Positions 17,081 through 25,381 of a stretch of DNA of 64,000 nt are shown piece after piece (the stretch's first letter is position 1; each line of letters begins with the position of its first letter). Below the pieces are notes generated by a model that saw only the letters and a program-made list of their open reading frames with translations, was not told the origin of the DNA and ran no database searches. The stretch lies in NCBI GenBank assembly GCA_002483085.1, contig DLHF01000063.1, positions 15,607 to 79,606 of the forward strand, read 5' to 3'. Origin of the DNA: Ignavibacteria bacterium UBA7675. GTDB lineage: Bacteria > Bacteroidota > Ignavibacteria > Kapaibacteriales > UB7675. The translations under genes and the position numbers were made by a program.

Positions 17081-18073
17081 TTACGGTTTGAAGTTGCGGA
17101 CACGCAGTGCGCAGTTGCGCTTCTTCAGACGCCACGAGCAGCGGAACTCCCATTCTTCCTGACCACTGCGGAGCTGTGCCGCCGAGAGGTCGAAGGCTTT
17201 CCAGTCCAGGCCGGAGTTGGTGAGCAGCGACAGCCAGTTCTCCGACACGCGCACGTAGTAGATGGATGTCGTCACGTTCAGCGGAGTGCCTGTGTCGTCC
17301 GGTTCGGTGTTCAGGATCGATGTGTCCAGAAGCGGAATGATGGGCAAACCGTCGATGGATTTGATTGTGTATCCGAATCGGTCGCGACCTTCCGATCCTG
17401 CATGGGTTGCGTCGGCGATCGCGCAGATGCTCGCATACATCGCAGGCGATACCCACATCGCGTTACAGCCGGGCACAAGTTGACGCGCAGTGCGGTGCAG
17501 CTTCATAAACTGCGTATAGTTCGCGGTGTTCGTCATGTCGAACGACTTCGGCGTCGATCCGGTGGAATATGTAGCCGCGTTTAGAACGCCCTTCACACCT
17601 GTGAACCCCGGAATATCATCCGTCCCATTCAGGATATATTGCATCCCCTTAACTGGCGTAGGATCACCTGTACCCGCACTGCGAATCAGGCTCTGCTCGA
17701 ACAGGTGTGCGAACTGTGTAAATTCTTCGGGCACCCTCTCATCCATGTACATGCGAATGTCCGACAGGCCGCGCTCGTGATCCGCCAGATGAGTGTCGTC
17801 GATTTTGATAGCACCGCCGTGGAAACGCAGTAGAGTATTCACTTTGCTTTCGGGCGTGATCGCAGAGGCCGTGTAGCCTTCGCCGAGATCACGCGCCTGG
17901 ATCGTCGTCGTCGTCGCATTCACCGGACGCCATGCGTCATCAGTCGGGGCGAGCTGGAACCCAGAGTTATCTTCGAGATTGCGGATAAGCGGGGATTCCT
18001 GAATCAGAAGCCCGAGGGCCGACAGGCCGCGCTGATGTCCGCGCAGGTTGGATAGCGACGCAAGAGTTGCCAT
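17081..18073 (-). CDS. Major capsid protein (HK97-fold type)
   Basis: A 330-residue protein with HK97-fold coat character: an N-terminal helix with LIRNLEDNSGFQL, a long E-loop-like segment (ATTTTIQARDLGEGYTASAIT), a spine-helix region EEFTQFAHLFEQSLIRS, and an A-domain containing WVSPAMYASICAIADATHAGSEGR and GLPIIPLLDTSIL. It follows the scaffold gene and has a strong terminator, as for a gene expressed at high level. No separate decoration protein is obvious. Confidence 0.85.
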   Translation of the reverse strand: MATLASLSNLRGHQRGLSALGLLIQESPLIRNLEDNSGFQLAPTDDAWRPVNATTTTIQARDLGEGYTASAITPESKVNTLLRFHGGAIKIDDTHLADHERGLSDIRMYMDERVPEEFTQFAHLFEQSLIRSAGTGDPTPVKGMQYILNGTDDIPGFTGVKGVLNAATYSTGSTPKSFDMTNTANYTQFMKLHRTARQLVPGCNAMWVSPAMYASICAIADATHAGSEGRDRFGYTIKSIDGLPIIPLLDTSILNTEPDDTGTPLNVTTSIYYVRVSENWLSLLTNSGLDWKAFDLSAAQLRSGQEEWEFRCSWRLKKRNCALRVRNFKP

Positions 18074-18152
18074 GTGATAAACCTCAGTTGAGTTACAGAA
18101 GCGAATTAGATTTGCGCTGCCCGTGCGGTTAGGATGCGCTTATCCGCCTGCC

Positions 18153-18839
18153 TTAATTCTTCGCGTTCTCCGCGACGTAATCCATAATGCTGCCCTTGAC
18201 GCCGTCTGCGATTTTCGTATCCCACTGATGCTGTGAGCCGCCTGCCTTATCGCCTTTTTTGTCGTCGGTTTTCTCGCCCGGCTTCTCCGGCACAGGCGCT
18301 TTCTTGTTCTCCTTTGCAACGATGCCATTGGCGGGCATGTCGTCGAGAATCGACTTTGTGATGTCGTAGTTCTCTTCGAGTTTAGTCTTGTAGAAATCAC
18401 GCTTGTTCGACGATATTTTGCCGAAGTCGACTGCGCTGTCGAGCGTCGACGCGATGTCTTTTTCGCGCTGTGTTTTTTCCTGTGTTTCCGTCTGTGTTTG
18501 GAGCGCCGCCAATTGATCCTGAACCGGCTTAACCGCCGTGGAGATCGCAGTGTTTACTGTGTCGCCGATAAGTTTGCCGAGCGCCGCCATATCTAATCCA
18601 GGCTGCTGCTGGTTGTTCTGTTGCTGTTGGTTGTTTTGCGTCTGGCTGCCACCGGACAGAGTAGCGAGCGAGTCTGTTAGCTTCTTCACCGAGTCGTCGG
18701 TGAGGACGCCGTCGGCAGGGATCGTCTTCATAAAATCACTGATGGCCGCCTCATACGCAGGCTTCTTATCCTCAGGGATCGTCCACCCCATAATGCCCGC
18801 CAGCTTGTTGAGCCATTCACGTATTTGCTCCAGCTTCAT
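18153..18839 (-). CDS. Scaffolding protein (head assembly)
   Basis: A 228-residue highly charged helical protein with a Gln/Asn tract (QTQNNQQQQNNQQQPG, about 85-100), a coiled coil (PVQDQLAALQTQTETQEK), an FYKTKLEENYDITKSILDDMPANG helix, and a Lys/Glu-rich C-terminus typical of scaffolds, whose tail binds coat protein. It precedes the capsid gene, like Mu gpI/Z. No protease motif is apparent, unlike Mu gpI. The frame is open to 18965, but the start at 18839 follows AAGGA and leaves the divergent regulatory region non-coding. Confidence 0.75.
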   Translation of the reverse strand: MKLEQIREWLNKLAGIMGWTIPEDKKPAYEAAISDFMKTIPADGVLTDDSVKKLTDSLATLSGGSQTQNNQQQQNNQQQPGLDMAALGKLIGDTVNTAISTAVKPVQDQLAALQTQTETQEKTQREKDIASTLDSAVDFGKISSNKRDFYKTKLEENYDITKSILDDMPANGIVAKENKKAPVPEKPGEKTDDKKGDKAGGSQHQWDTKIADGVKGSIMDYVAENAKN

Positions 18840-18974
18840 CGCCGTGTCCTTGTTGGTTGTGCAATCAATTTTCGTGCAAGCTACGGCGAGCGCAAAGCGA
18901 CAAAATCGCATTAGCGGTAATGCAATTTTTTCGCGCTCGACTACATTTATTTTGCGTCCAAACAAGGAGGCGCA
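18840..18974. promoter_or_regulatory. Divergent late promoter/operator region between the two head gene blocks
   Basis: All structural genes diverge from these 135 bases. They hold nested inverted repeats: GCATTA (18908-18913) with TAATGC (18918-18923) around GCGG, and an outer CGAGCGC (18887-18893) with GCGCTCG (18933-18939). A -7-like TTATTTTG lies just upstream of the rightward gene, one mismatch from TAnnTTTG. A regulator bound to the dyad could switch both blocks together (inference). Confidence 0.55.
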
Positions 18975-19352
18975 ATGCCGTTCGCAAGTCTGGATACCAT
19001 CAAGCCGTACATATCAAAAGGGATGCACGAGGCGCTCAACCGCACAGGTTCGGCGATTGCGACATACATCGCCGACGCCGATGTGGAGATTCGTGACGTG
19101 ACCGGATTCCCCATTCCCGAAAGTCTCGACGGGCGGCCCGACTGGGTTGACCGGATCGCGGCGTGGCTGATTGAATACTACGCACGGGCACTCGTACCCG
19201 CTGGCGGCGGGGAGCACGACCGCATAGCAGACAACTACAAGACCGCGATCACATCGATGCGGAGATACCGGCAAACCGATCCCACACAGAACGCCAGCAA
19301 GGGCGGAGGCTCAGTCGACTGCGGGGCATTTGAAAATCAGGAGAAATGGTAA
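18975..19352 (+). CDS. Head-tail joining protein, Mu gp36-like (DUF1320 type)
   Basis: A 125-residue protein with the pattern of Mu gp36 proteins: an N-terminal YISKGMHEALNRTGSAIATYIADADVEIRDVTGF region, a central WVDRIAAWLIEYYARAL helix and a final ADNYKTAITSMRRYRQ helix. It is preceded by AAGGAGG. The next gene begins on the last base of its stop (TAATG). It is the first gene of the rightward head block and should act at the head-tail connector. Confidence 0.7.
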   Translation: MPFASLDTIKPYISKGMHEALNRTGSAIATYIADADVEIRDVTGFPIPESLDGRPDWVDRIAAWLIEYYARALVPAGGGEHDRIADNYKTAITSMRRYRQTDPTQNASKGGGSVDCGAFENQEKW

Positions 19353-19801
19353 TGGCACGTCCTACGTTTCGCGGACTATGGCAACAGGTGATCGACGCAC
19401 TTATACTGGAGGCTGCAACGCTCCAGGTTCCGGCAACGGCGATAGAGGCTGGCGTTATTGAGTTCGACACCGATGGCAATCTGGTCATACCACAGATGGC
19501 TCCGCCGTTTCTGTACGTGTACTGCGTACCGGGGGTGGGCGCACTCTCAGAGGCCGACGAAGTGCGTGTACGCAAAGCGAGTGTCGGCATCCTCGCCACA
19601 CCCGAAGTACGCGACACGATCACCGCGACGATCAGCGACGCGGTCGAACTCTGCGAACGCATCGAAGATGTTGTGCGCAGGAAGCTGAAACAATTGAGCC
19701 CGGTTAATCCATTGACCGCGATCGACAAGCCAGGCACTAACGTGATACGCGGCGTCCTGACATTTCAGGCACGCTACAGATCGACAACGGAACCGGAATG
19801 A
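19352..19801 (+). CDS. Neck/tail-completion protein, Mu gp37-like
   Basis: A protein of 149 residues. It starts with ATG in the TAATG overlap with the gp36-like gene; another ATG six bases upstream lies too close to CAGGAGA to be preferred. Character and order (after gp36, ahead of the terminase) match the gp37-like family of Mu: VRVRKASVGILATPEVRDTITATISDAVELCERIEDVV followed by a conserved-looking C-terminal FQARYRSTTEPE. It probably works at the head-tail interface. Confidence 0.6.
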   Translation: MARPTFRGLWQQVIDALILEAATLQVPATAIEAGVIEFDTDGNLVIPQMAPPFLYVYCVPGVGALSEADEVRVRKASVGILATPEVRDTITATISDAVELCERIEDVVRRKLKQLSPVNPLTAIDKPGTNVIRGVLTFQARYRSTTEPE

Positions 19802-20292
19802 ACAAAGCGAAAAAAATATCGCAGACTACGCGGCGGGACATTGCGAAATATAAACGCGATCACCCGAAGGCGACAATGGAACAGATCGCGCAGCACTTTA
19901 ACGTTACGTCCCGACAGGTGCAATACGCGCTCGATCTGGACGAACGCGGGGAGCTATCGCGTAGAAAGACGAAGACGGTAGACGCCCGGCAGCTACAGAG
20001 CGCACTGACCAAGCCGCTGCCGCAATTAGTGGAGGAACAATCGCACTACACAATGGCACAGCTCAGCGCCATTGCAGACATTGATCCGCTCATGCGCTCG
20101 CGCACAATTGAGCGCGTTGCACGTGCCAGACAGGTGAACCTGCATGCAGATATGCAATTGAATTTGCACGGTGTGGATTGGCGCATCCTGTGCTCCACCA
20201 TTCGCAGGTTCTGGCCGGAGGCGACCGACATAGACTGCATTAGAATATTTAATGAGGAGCGCGACAGATGCAGCCACAATACTCCCGAATAG
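19798..20292 (+). CDS. Small terminase subunit-like DNA-binding protein
   Basis: A 164-residue protein with a clear N-terminal helix-turn-helix (RRDIAKYKRDHPKATMEQIAQHFNVTSRQVQYALD, 12-46), followed by a helical oligomerisation region. It starts with an ATGA overlap and ends inside the first codons of the large terminase gene. A DNA-binding protein in this place is the small terminase, which recognises the packaging site; in Mu-like phages packaging starts near the left end and includes host DNA. Confidence 0.75.
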   Translation: MNKAKKISQTTRRDIAKYKRDHPKATMEQIAQHFNVTSRQVQYALDLDERGELSRRKTKTVDARQLQSALTKPLPQLVEEQSHYTMAQLSAIADIDPLMRSRTIERVARARQVNLHADMQLNLHGVDWRILCSTIRRFWPEATDIDCIRIFNEERDRCSHNTPE

Positions 20293-21833
20293 CCGATCAG
20301 GTAGCACGCGCTGAAAAGAAGATTCAGCGTACGCTGAAATTGCAGCCTGCTACCGCATGGCAGGGCAAGGACGCGACCGCTGCCGCCCGCGAACGCCGCC
20401 GCGAAGAGAATAAGAATTTCTGGACGTACGACACGAACTACTATCCGCCAGAGATATACAAGCAGGGCTATGCCAAACCCGCCGCATTCCACCGATCACT
20501 CATTGAATACACATACCAGCCTGGCATCCACACCGTACTGGGGCCGCGTAAACACGGTAAGACAGTCACCGCGCTGAAGAGGTTCGCCCATGCCCTTGTT
20601 GTGGGCGAATGGAGCTACGTCGTTACCTGGGGCAGCACACTGAAGAAAGCCCGTCGCCTCATGCGGTCGATTGCGCTACTCATCAAGCGCAACGCCCGTA
20701 TTCAACACGACTACGGCATCGAAATTGTCACCGACAACAACGAGGAATTTCGCGTCATTATCGACGGCAGGGAAATCCTGATCGAACCGGCGTCGCCGGG
20801 CCGTTCACTGCGCGGAGCACTCGACCTCTTCGATCGTCCGCAGGCGGTGCTGTCCGATGACCGGCAGACGATCATGTCAACGCGCAATCCCGACGCGAAC
20901 CGGGCCAGCAATCTAAAACTGCGCGAGGCATATAAATCGTGTACGGATGGCGCGGTCGTGATCGACCTCGGCAATAACTTTTCCGAAGACTGCGTTTACA
21001 ACGACCTCAAAAAACACCACGAGGAAAAGACACTCGACCCCGGATGGTACCTGTATATCTACCGCGCATGGAGCGACGACACCGGCTCACTGTGGCAAGA
21101 GAAATACAACGCCGAGAAAGAAGACGATCTGCGCATCCTGCTGGAATGCAGCGAAGAAGAATGGTCGGGCGAGATGCAGCAAGACCCGCAACCCGGAGGT
21201 GGCTGTATTTTCCCGGAGACGCACTGGAAAGAGTACAACGAACTGCCCGCCGATGCGATCGGCATAGGCTACTGCGATCCAAACCTTGCGCTTAAAATCG
21301 ACATCAGTGATACCACGGCGATTGGCGCTCTGTTGTACAGCCCCTCGGAAAACTACTTCTACGTGTACCGCCCACGATGCCAGGCGTACAGCGGCTCCGA
21401 AGAGCTACTAACGGACTACTACGAGGTGTACGATCCGTCGCGTGTGCAGCGCCTGGCATTCGACGGCAATGTGAATCAAGAGGCAGTGTGGAGCAACAAT
21501 GTTTTGAACTGGTGCATCCGGAATAAAAAGCCGTTCCCGCAAATCGACTATCGCAGATACGATGTCGACCTGCATATTAAATCTGTGCAGACTGTGTTTG
21601 CGCAGGACCGCATTTTCTTCCCTGTTGTATGGGAGGATGCGAAGGAAAAAGCCCGTGCGAAAAAGCAGGTGACGAAGTTCAAAGGGAAGAAAAAGAAAGG
21701 CAAGATCAAAGTGGATTTTGCCGACTGGCTCGTGTGCGCATTTCAGGTGCTGCACGATCCGGAAGTACAGCTCGGCGAAGGGCACTCGCGAGAAATAAAA
21801 GTCACGACCTACGTAGAACCCACAGAGTTTTAA
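20268..21833 (+). CDS. Large terminase subunit (Mu gp28-like)
   Basis: A 521-residue packaging motor. Residues 92-99 form a Walker A motif (GPRKHGKT), and AVLSDD near 200 is a candidate Walker B. The C-terminal half has RNase H-like nuclease acids (YCDPNLALKIDISDTTAIGALLY; LAFDGNVNQEAVW; near the C-terminus DFADWLVCAFQVLHD). It would cleave replicated prophage DNA and translocate it into heads. The start lies within the previous gene after AGGAG, with a 25-base overlap. Confidence 0.9.
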   Translation: MQPQYSRIADQVARAEKKIQRTLKLQPATAWQGKDATAAARERRREENKNFWTYDTNYYPPEIYKQGYAKPAAFHRSLIEYTYQPGIHTVLGPRKHGKTVTALKRFAHALVVGEWSYVVTWGSTLKKARRLMRSIALLIKRNARIQHDYGIEIVTDNNEEFRVIIDGREILIEPASPGRSLRGALDLFDRPQAVLSDDRQTIMSTRNPDANRASNLKLREAYKSCTDGAVVIDLGNNFSEDCVYNDLKKHHEEKTLDPGWYLYIYRAWSDDTGSLWQEKYNAEKEDDLRILLECSEEEWSGEMQQDPQPGGGCIFPETHWKEYNELPADAIGIGYCDPNLALKIDISDTTAIGALLYSPSENYFYVYRPRCQAYSGSEELLTDYYEVYDPSRVQRLAFDGNVNQEAVWSNNVLNWCIRNKKPFPQIDYRRYDVDLHIKSVQTVFAQDRIFFPVVWEDAKEKARAKKQVTKFKGKKKKGKIKVDFADWLVCAFQVLHDPEVQLGEGHSREIKVTTYVEPTEF

Positions 21834-21842
21834 GGATTCGTA

Positions 21843-23072
21843 ATGGCAGAAGAATTTAGATACCCGTTCGACCGCGAGCGACAACTGCCCGAGCTGGCGG
21901 AGATCGTGAGCGCAATTTCCAAAGCCGACGCACCCGAAGAAAACAGCCGGGATGTTAGGCCGCTGATGTCGCTATTGCAGCGACTGCCCGCCGTCGACCC
22001 CGCGCTGCCGGAGACAAAGCCGGTGGCGAACCTACTGTCGGCGGAGTGGACGATCACGCCGACACGTGAAGAGTTTGCCGACGACGCAGAGATCGCAAGA
22101 GAGAGGCTCAAAGAAGCTATCTATCAAACAAAAAAAACGTGGATCGAAACACGGCACTTTGGCAAGTGGGGCCTGAAGCTCGAATGGGCGCAACAGGAGT
22201 GGAGCACGAGGAAGTCGTCTACGACCGAAAAACTGTGGACACCCGTGACAGCGACAAAGCTGGAGCAAACCGACTTTGAAGCGCATCGGGACTACGAGCG
22301 CGGCATCACACTCCTGGAACACACGAAAAGTAAATTCACGCGCAAGGAGCCAAAGGACACGACGAAGGAAAGCTACCTCACCGACACGTTCCGGCTGGGC
22401 ATCGCAGGCGGCGTGTACCGAAGTGTGCTTATCTACGAGTGGCTGCTGTATGCGAACATTCAGGACTGGAGGAATTTTCTGAAGAGACTGCGCGGCCTCA
22501 TCGTTGCAAGCTATGCAGACGGCGGAGCCGAACTCGACTCGCCACAGCAGAAGAAGGCAGAGAAGGCAGTCAGAGAAGCGGGTGCAGTAAACTGGGTGGC
22601 TGCGAGTAACACCCTGAAATTCGAGTTTCTCAAAATCGTAGACTCGCTCGGCGCGAAGGCGCACGAGGACTTCGACAAGATGGCGCAGGAAAAAATTAAT
22701 ATCGCCCTGTGCGGCACCGCGAATAGCAGCAACCTCGCCGACAAGGGCAGCCGTAGCGCACAGGAAACGATGATCTACGGCGTCGAAGAGTCGCTGGCAT
22801 TTCTGAACCGGGAAGACTGCCAGCGCGTCATCAATCAACAGTTGATACAACAGGACATCGAACGCAACTACAAGACCGATAACCAGATGGCTCCGTACTC
22901 ATTTCAATTTCTACCCAGGTTCGTCGAAGACCGCGAGAGCAACGCACGGATCGCAACCATGCTGCTCGGCGAAGGCGTTCCCCTGCTCAAAAAAGAGGTT
23001 GCCGAAAAAACAGGATTCACTCCGGCGGTCGACGGCGAGATCATTCCGGCCCGACAGGGGATCACTCTGTGA
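21843..23072 (+). CDS. Portal protein (Mu gp29-like, DUF935 type)
   Basis: A 409-residue protein that would form the dodecameric DNA portal. It resembles Mu gp29: GGVYRSVLIYEWLLYANIQDWRNFLKRLRG, then GAVNWVAASNTLKFEF, IALCGTANSSNLADKGSRSAQE and DRESNARIATMLLGEGVPLLKKEVAEKTGF. It follows the terminase by nine bases and overlaps the next gene by four (GTGA). Mu-type portals are usually followed by a gp30/MuF gene, which is missing here; a MuF-like protein is encoded at 34968. Confidence 0.85.
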   Translation: MAEEFRYPFDRERQLPELAEIVSAISKADAPEENSRDVRPLMSLLQRLPAVDPALPETKPVANLLSAEWTITPTREEFADDAEIARERLKEAIYQTKKTWIETRHFGKWGLKLEWAQQEWSTRKSSTTEKLWTPVTATKLEQTDFEAHRDYERGITLLEHTKSKFTRKEPKDTTKESYLTDTFRLGIAGGVYRSVLIYEWLLYANIQDWRNFLKRLRGLIVASYADGGAELDSPQQKKAEKAVREAGAVNWVAASNTLKFEFLKIVDSLGAKAHEDFDKMAQEKINIALCGTANSSNLADKGSRSAQETMIYGVEESLAFLNREDCQRVINQQLIQQDIERNYKTDNQMAPYSFQFLPRFVEDRESNARIATMLLGEGVPLLKKEVAEKTGFTPAVDGEIIPARQGITL

Positions 23073-23488
23073 ACACGTTTCGCGCATCGGACGCAACACT
23101 CCAGCGGGCAGGGCTCCGGATTATTGATATGATCCGGCAGCGCACTCTCGCGGGATTAGACAAGGACGGCAATCCACTCGCGGCGTACAGCCCCATCTAC
23201 GCGCTTTTTAAGGCGAAGCGTTACCCGCAGCAGGGCGGTCGCGTGACGATGTCGGCGACAGGCGCGATGCTGCGCTCGCTCGCCGTACTCAAAGTGTCGG
23301 ATGATACAGTCACGATTGGATCGGACAACACGGAGGATGCCCTAAAGCTCCTGTGGCACAACGCCACCGGCGCGGGACGTTCGCGCATCCTGCGCATCAT
23401 CCTCGGCATCAGCGAAGAGGAAGGCAACGACGAAACATTGATCGAAATTTTGACTAATGGAATTGTTATCGAAGGGAGTTTTCTATGA
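23069..23488 (+). CDS. Virion morphogenesis protein, Mu gpG-like
   Basis: A 139-residue protein with a GTG start overlapping the portal stop (GTGA). It matches the gpG / virion-morphogenesis pattern: RQRTLAGLDKDGNPLAAYSPIYALFKAKRYPQQGG, VTMSATGAMLRSLAVL, then VTIGSDN and a shorter C-terminal part. In Mu, gpG lies just after gp30 and takes part in tail or head completion. Confidence 0.75.
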   Translation: MNTFRASDATLQRAGLRIIDMIRQRTLAGLDKDGNPLAAYSPIYALFKAKRYPQQGGRVTMSATGAMLRSLAVLKVSDDTVTIGSDNTEDALKLLWHNATGAGRSRILRIILGISEEEGNDETLIEILTNGIVIEGSFL

Positions 23489-23853
23489 TGATGCGCTTTA
23501 CTGTTCCGGTGGCGATATACGAGACACAGGTGTGCGTTATTATCACAGACGATTTGCAGGTGACAGCCGATAAGTTGTCGCGCAAATACAACAATCCGAA
23601 ATTCGATACAACAACCTATGACGCATTTACATTCTTTTGTGGCTATTGCTACATCGTACTGGAGCCCACCACACCCGACCACATTGTCGTGCATGAATGC
23701 GTCCACGCAACAACGTTCATACTCACCGACAGAGGCGTCATACACAGCCAGGAAAACGACGAACCGCACGCCTATCTAACCGAATTCCTGTACCGTGAAA
23801 TCGCGAAAAAACTGCACGAGAAAAAAAAGAAAAAGCGCATCAAAACTATTTGA
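23485..23853 (+). CDS. Putative zinc metallopeptidase (HExxH)
   Basis: A 122-residue protein with HECVH at 70-74 and a downstream acidic helix NDEPHAYLTEFLYREI (91-106) that can supply the third zinc ligand, as in gluzincin-like peptidases common in phages. The C-terminus is Lys-rich (EKKKKKRIKTI). It is the last gene of the rightward head block, coupled by four bases to the gpG-like gene. It could process head proteins, as the scaffold has no evident protease, but no substrate is known. Confidence 0.7.
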   Translation: MMMRFTVPVAIYETQVCVIITDDLQVTADKLSRKYNNPKFDTTTYDAFTFFCGYCYIVLEPTTPDHIVVHECVHATTFILTDRGVIHSQENDEPHAYLTEFLYREIAKKLHEKKKKKRIKTI

Positions 23854-23915
23854 TGACGTGGTACCCGTATCTCGTTGCGAGGCGCGGAGTTGCGGGGATG
23901 AAATTTAGAAAGAAT

Positions 23916-23945
23916 CACCGAAGAGCTAAATTTAGCTCTTCGGTG
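23916..23945. terminator. Perfect 30-bp palindrome between convergent operons, probable terminator
   Basis: CACCGAAGAGCTAAA at 23916-23930 is followed at once by its exact complement to 23945. It lies between the rightward head genes and the leftward repressor operon, which converge here. The minus-strand continuation is moderately T-rich (ATTCTTTCT) and the plus side is A-rich, so termination of the leftward transcript is most likely. Confidence 0.7.
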
Positions 23946-23968
23946 AAAATGGCGCGAAAATTCACTGA

Positions 23969-24451
23969 TTATTCAGGGGGGGCTTCCAGCTTCTTTGTGT
24001 CTGAGATAAACACGTAACTATACGCCGTCGATCCCTTTGGATTGCAATAGTCAATAATGTAATAACTGACCCGGTAATTTCCGTACTTCCGACATTCGCC
24101 ATCCTTAAACTGAAGCTGCTTATCCTCGTGTTTAGCACCGATCTTACGCAGGAATGCCGACACTTTGCGCGACTCTGCTGCATTGTAATAAACCTTATAC
24201 CCGAACACTAACCCATCTTTAAATATCACCATAACGCTGTCCGGCGTCCCGCCACAAAAAACCCGAACACCTATCATCGTATGCCCGGTATCCGATTTCT
24301 TGCCGCGAATGGTGGTTGTAATTTTTCCGCCCGCAGACTGCAACCCCGACATCGCCGACAGTGAATCGCCGACACCGTAAGTAACTTCATCAACAACGCC
24401 CTGTGCGCAGACTGGGACAACGCACAGCAAGAAAATGAGAACGAGTTTCAC
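23969..24451 (-). CDS. Secreted protein of unknown function, co-transcribed with the repressors (possible lysogenic conversion gene)
   Basis: A 160-residue protein with a signal peptide (MKLVLIFLLCVVPVCAQG, cut near Ala16-Gln17). The mature part is a small alpha/beta domain with three Cys and segments GHTMIGVRVFCGG, VMVIFKDGLVFGYKVYY and YGNYRVSYYIIDYC. It lies 11 bases after the S24 gene in the same leftward operon, so it should be expressed in the lysogen. Genes so placed often change host properties, such as phage exclusion. No family was recognised. Confidence 0.7.
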   Translation of the reverse strand: MKLVLIFLLCVVPVCAQGVVDEVTYGVGDSLSAMSGLQSAGGKITTTIRGKKSDTGHTMIGVRVFCGGTPDSVMVIFKDGLVFGYKVYYNAAESRKVSAFLRKIGAKHEDKQLQFKDGECRKYGNYRVSYYIIDYCNPKGSTAYSYVFISDTKKLEAPPE

Positions 24452-24462
24452 AAATCCCCCTG

Positions 24463-24915
24463 TTAAAATAGTTTTCGATGAACGCCCGTGATAACGGCGA
24501 TCGTTTGAAATGAGTCGTCAGGATAAATCTCCCGAACTCTGTACGTGTGATTTTCCGAAGCAAGCGACGTGATGCCTCCCTCGCATACGAATCGCTTTAC
24601 GACAACTTCTCCATTGAGAACAGCAACAACAATATCCCGGTTCGTTACCGGCCTTTCGCAATCCACCGACAAATAGTCGCCGTCGAGTATTCCGGCTGCG
24701 ACCATGCTGTCGCCCCGGATACGCAGGATAAAGGCGTCGTTTGGATTACTGTAGAACATTTCCAATAGATCAACGACGCTATACTTGTCCACGTCGTACA
24801 GAGGCTCGTTACCTCCGGCTGTTGCTGATGGTGTCAACATACGCACTGGTACGGTTTGGTTTGAAATCTTCAATATCTCACTGACATTGCTTTCCAAGTG
24901 GTCACGCTGGCTCAT
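24463..24915 (-). CDS. Stand-alone S24 (LexA/UmuD-type) self-cleaving peptidase, repressor partner
   Basis: A 150-residue protein without an HTH. It has the S24 catalytic dyad: Ser70 in RIRGDSMVAAGI and Lys107 in GEVVVKRF. A candidate cleavage site Ala33-Gly34 lies in SATAGG. Residues 8-14 (ESNVSEI) recur in the HTH protein encoded just upstream. The two genes overlap by 14 bases and should be made together. Either this is a CI repressor divided into two chains or a UmuD-like partner that controls the HTH protein after DNA damage. UmuD itself is less likely, as no umuC is near. Confidence 0.85.
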   Translation of the reverse strand: MSQRDHLESNVSEILKISNQTVPVRMLTPSATAGGNEPLYDVDKYSVVDLLEMFYSNPNDAFILRIRGDSMVAAGILDGDYLSVDCERPVTNRDIVVAVLNGEVVVKRFVCEGGITSLASENHTYRVREIYPDDSFQTIAVITGVHRKLF

Positions 24916-25381
24916 GCTGTACTCCTTTTGCAGTAGGTGTCATAACGTTGAATTTATCTAATATCCGTTCAGTCTGATCCAATCGAATTCGCAATTCTTC
25001 ACGCGCCTGGCTGCATGTTACCAATTCTTCCTCTAACTGCCGCATTTTCAGTTTCGACGCTCGCAACGGAGCGCCGATGTCTATGACCTCGGAAACGTTG
25101 CTTTCGCTCGCCCTGCGAATATCTTCCGGCGTTGTAGCAACCTCGTACCTATATACTCCCGGTTTTGGCTCTCCTTCCCCAGTAGTAAGCCAATGACAGT
25201 TTACTGAATATTTCCTATATATTGAATCTATCACCCCCACGTTAGGCGTGGATTTCCCTTTTTCAATAGTGTTCACAAACCCGGTCGAGATACCAATCTC
25301 TTTGGCGAAATTCTCTGTATTTAGCCGGGCTAACTCGGTTCTCACGTATTTGAACCGCTCCCCAAATGCGATCTTATCCAT
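24902..25381 (-). CDS. HTH (Xre/Cro-type) repressor lacking the peptidase domain
   Basis: A 159-residue protein. Residues 7-60 form a Cro/CI helix-turn-helix (FGERFKYVRTELARLNTENFAKEIGIST to YRKYSV), followed by NCHWLTTGEG, a common phage-repressor feature. Residues 110-145 form a coiled coil (LKMRQLEEEL...RIRLDQTERIL), probably for dimerisation. It carries ESNVSEV (93-99), shared with the S24 protein. The gene is divergent from the early operon across two dyad operators that it most likely binds. It should hold the prophage silent. Confidence 0.88.
   Translation of the reverse strand: MDKIAFGERFKYVRTELARLNTENFAKEIGISTGFVNTIEKGKSTPNVGVIDSIYRKYSVNCHWLTTGEGEPKPGVYRYEVATTPEDIRRASESNVSEVIDIGAPLRASKLKMRQLEEELVTCSQAREELRIRLDQTERILDKFNVMTPTAKGVQHEPA

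Noticed and set aside
24463..24915. UmuD of a translesion polymerase
   Set aside because: No umuC-like gene nearby; the gene is coupled to a phage HTH repressor and faces the immunity operators.
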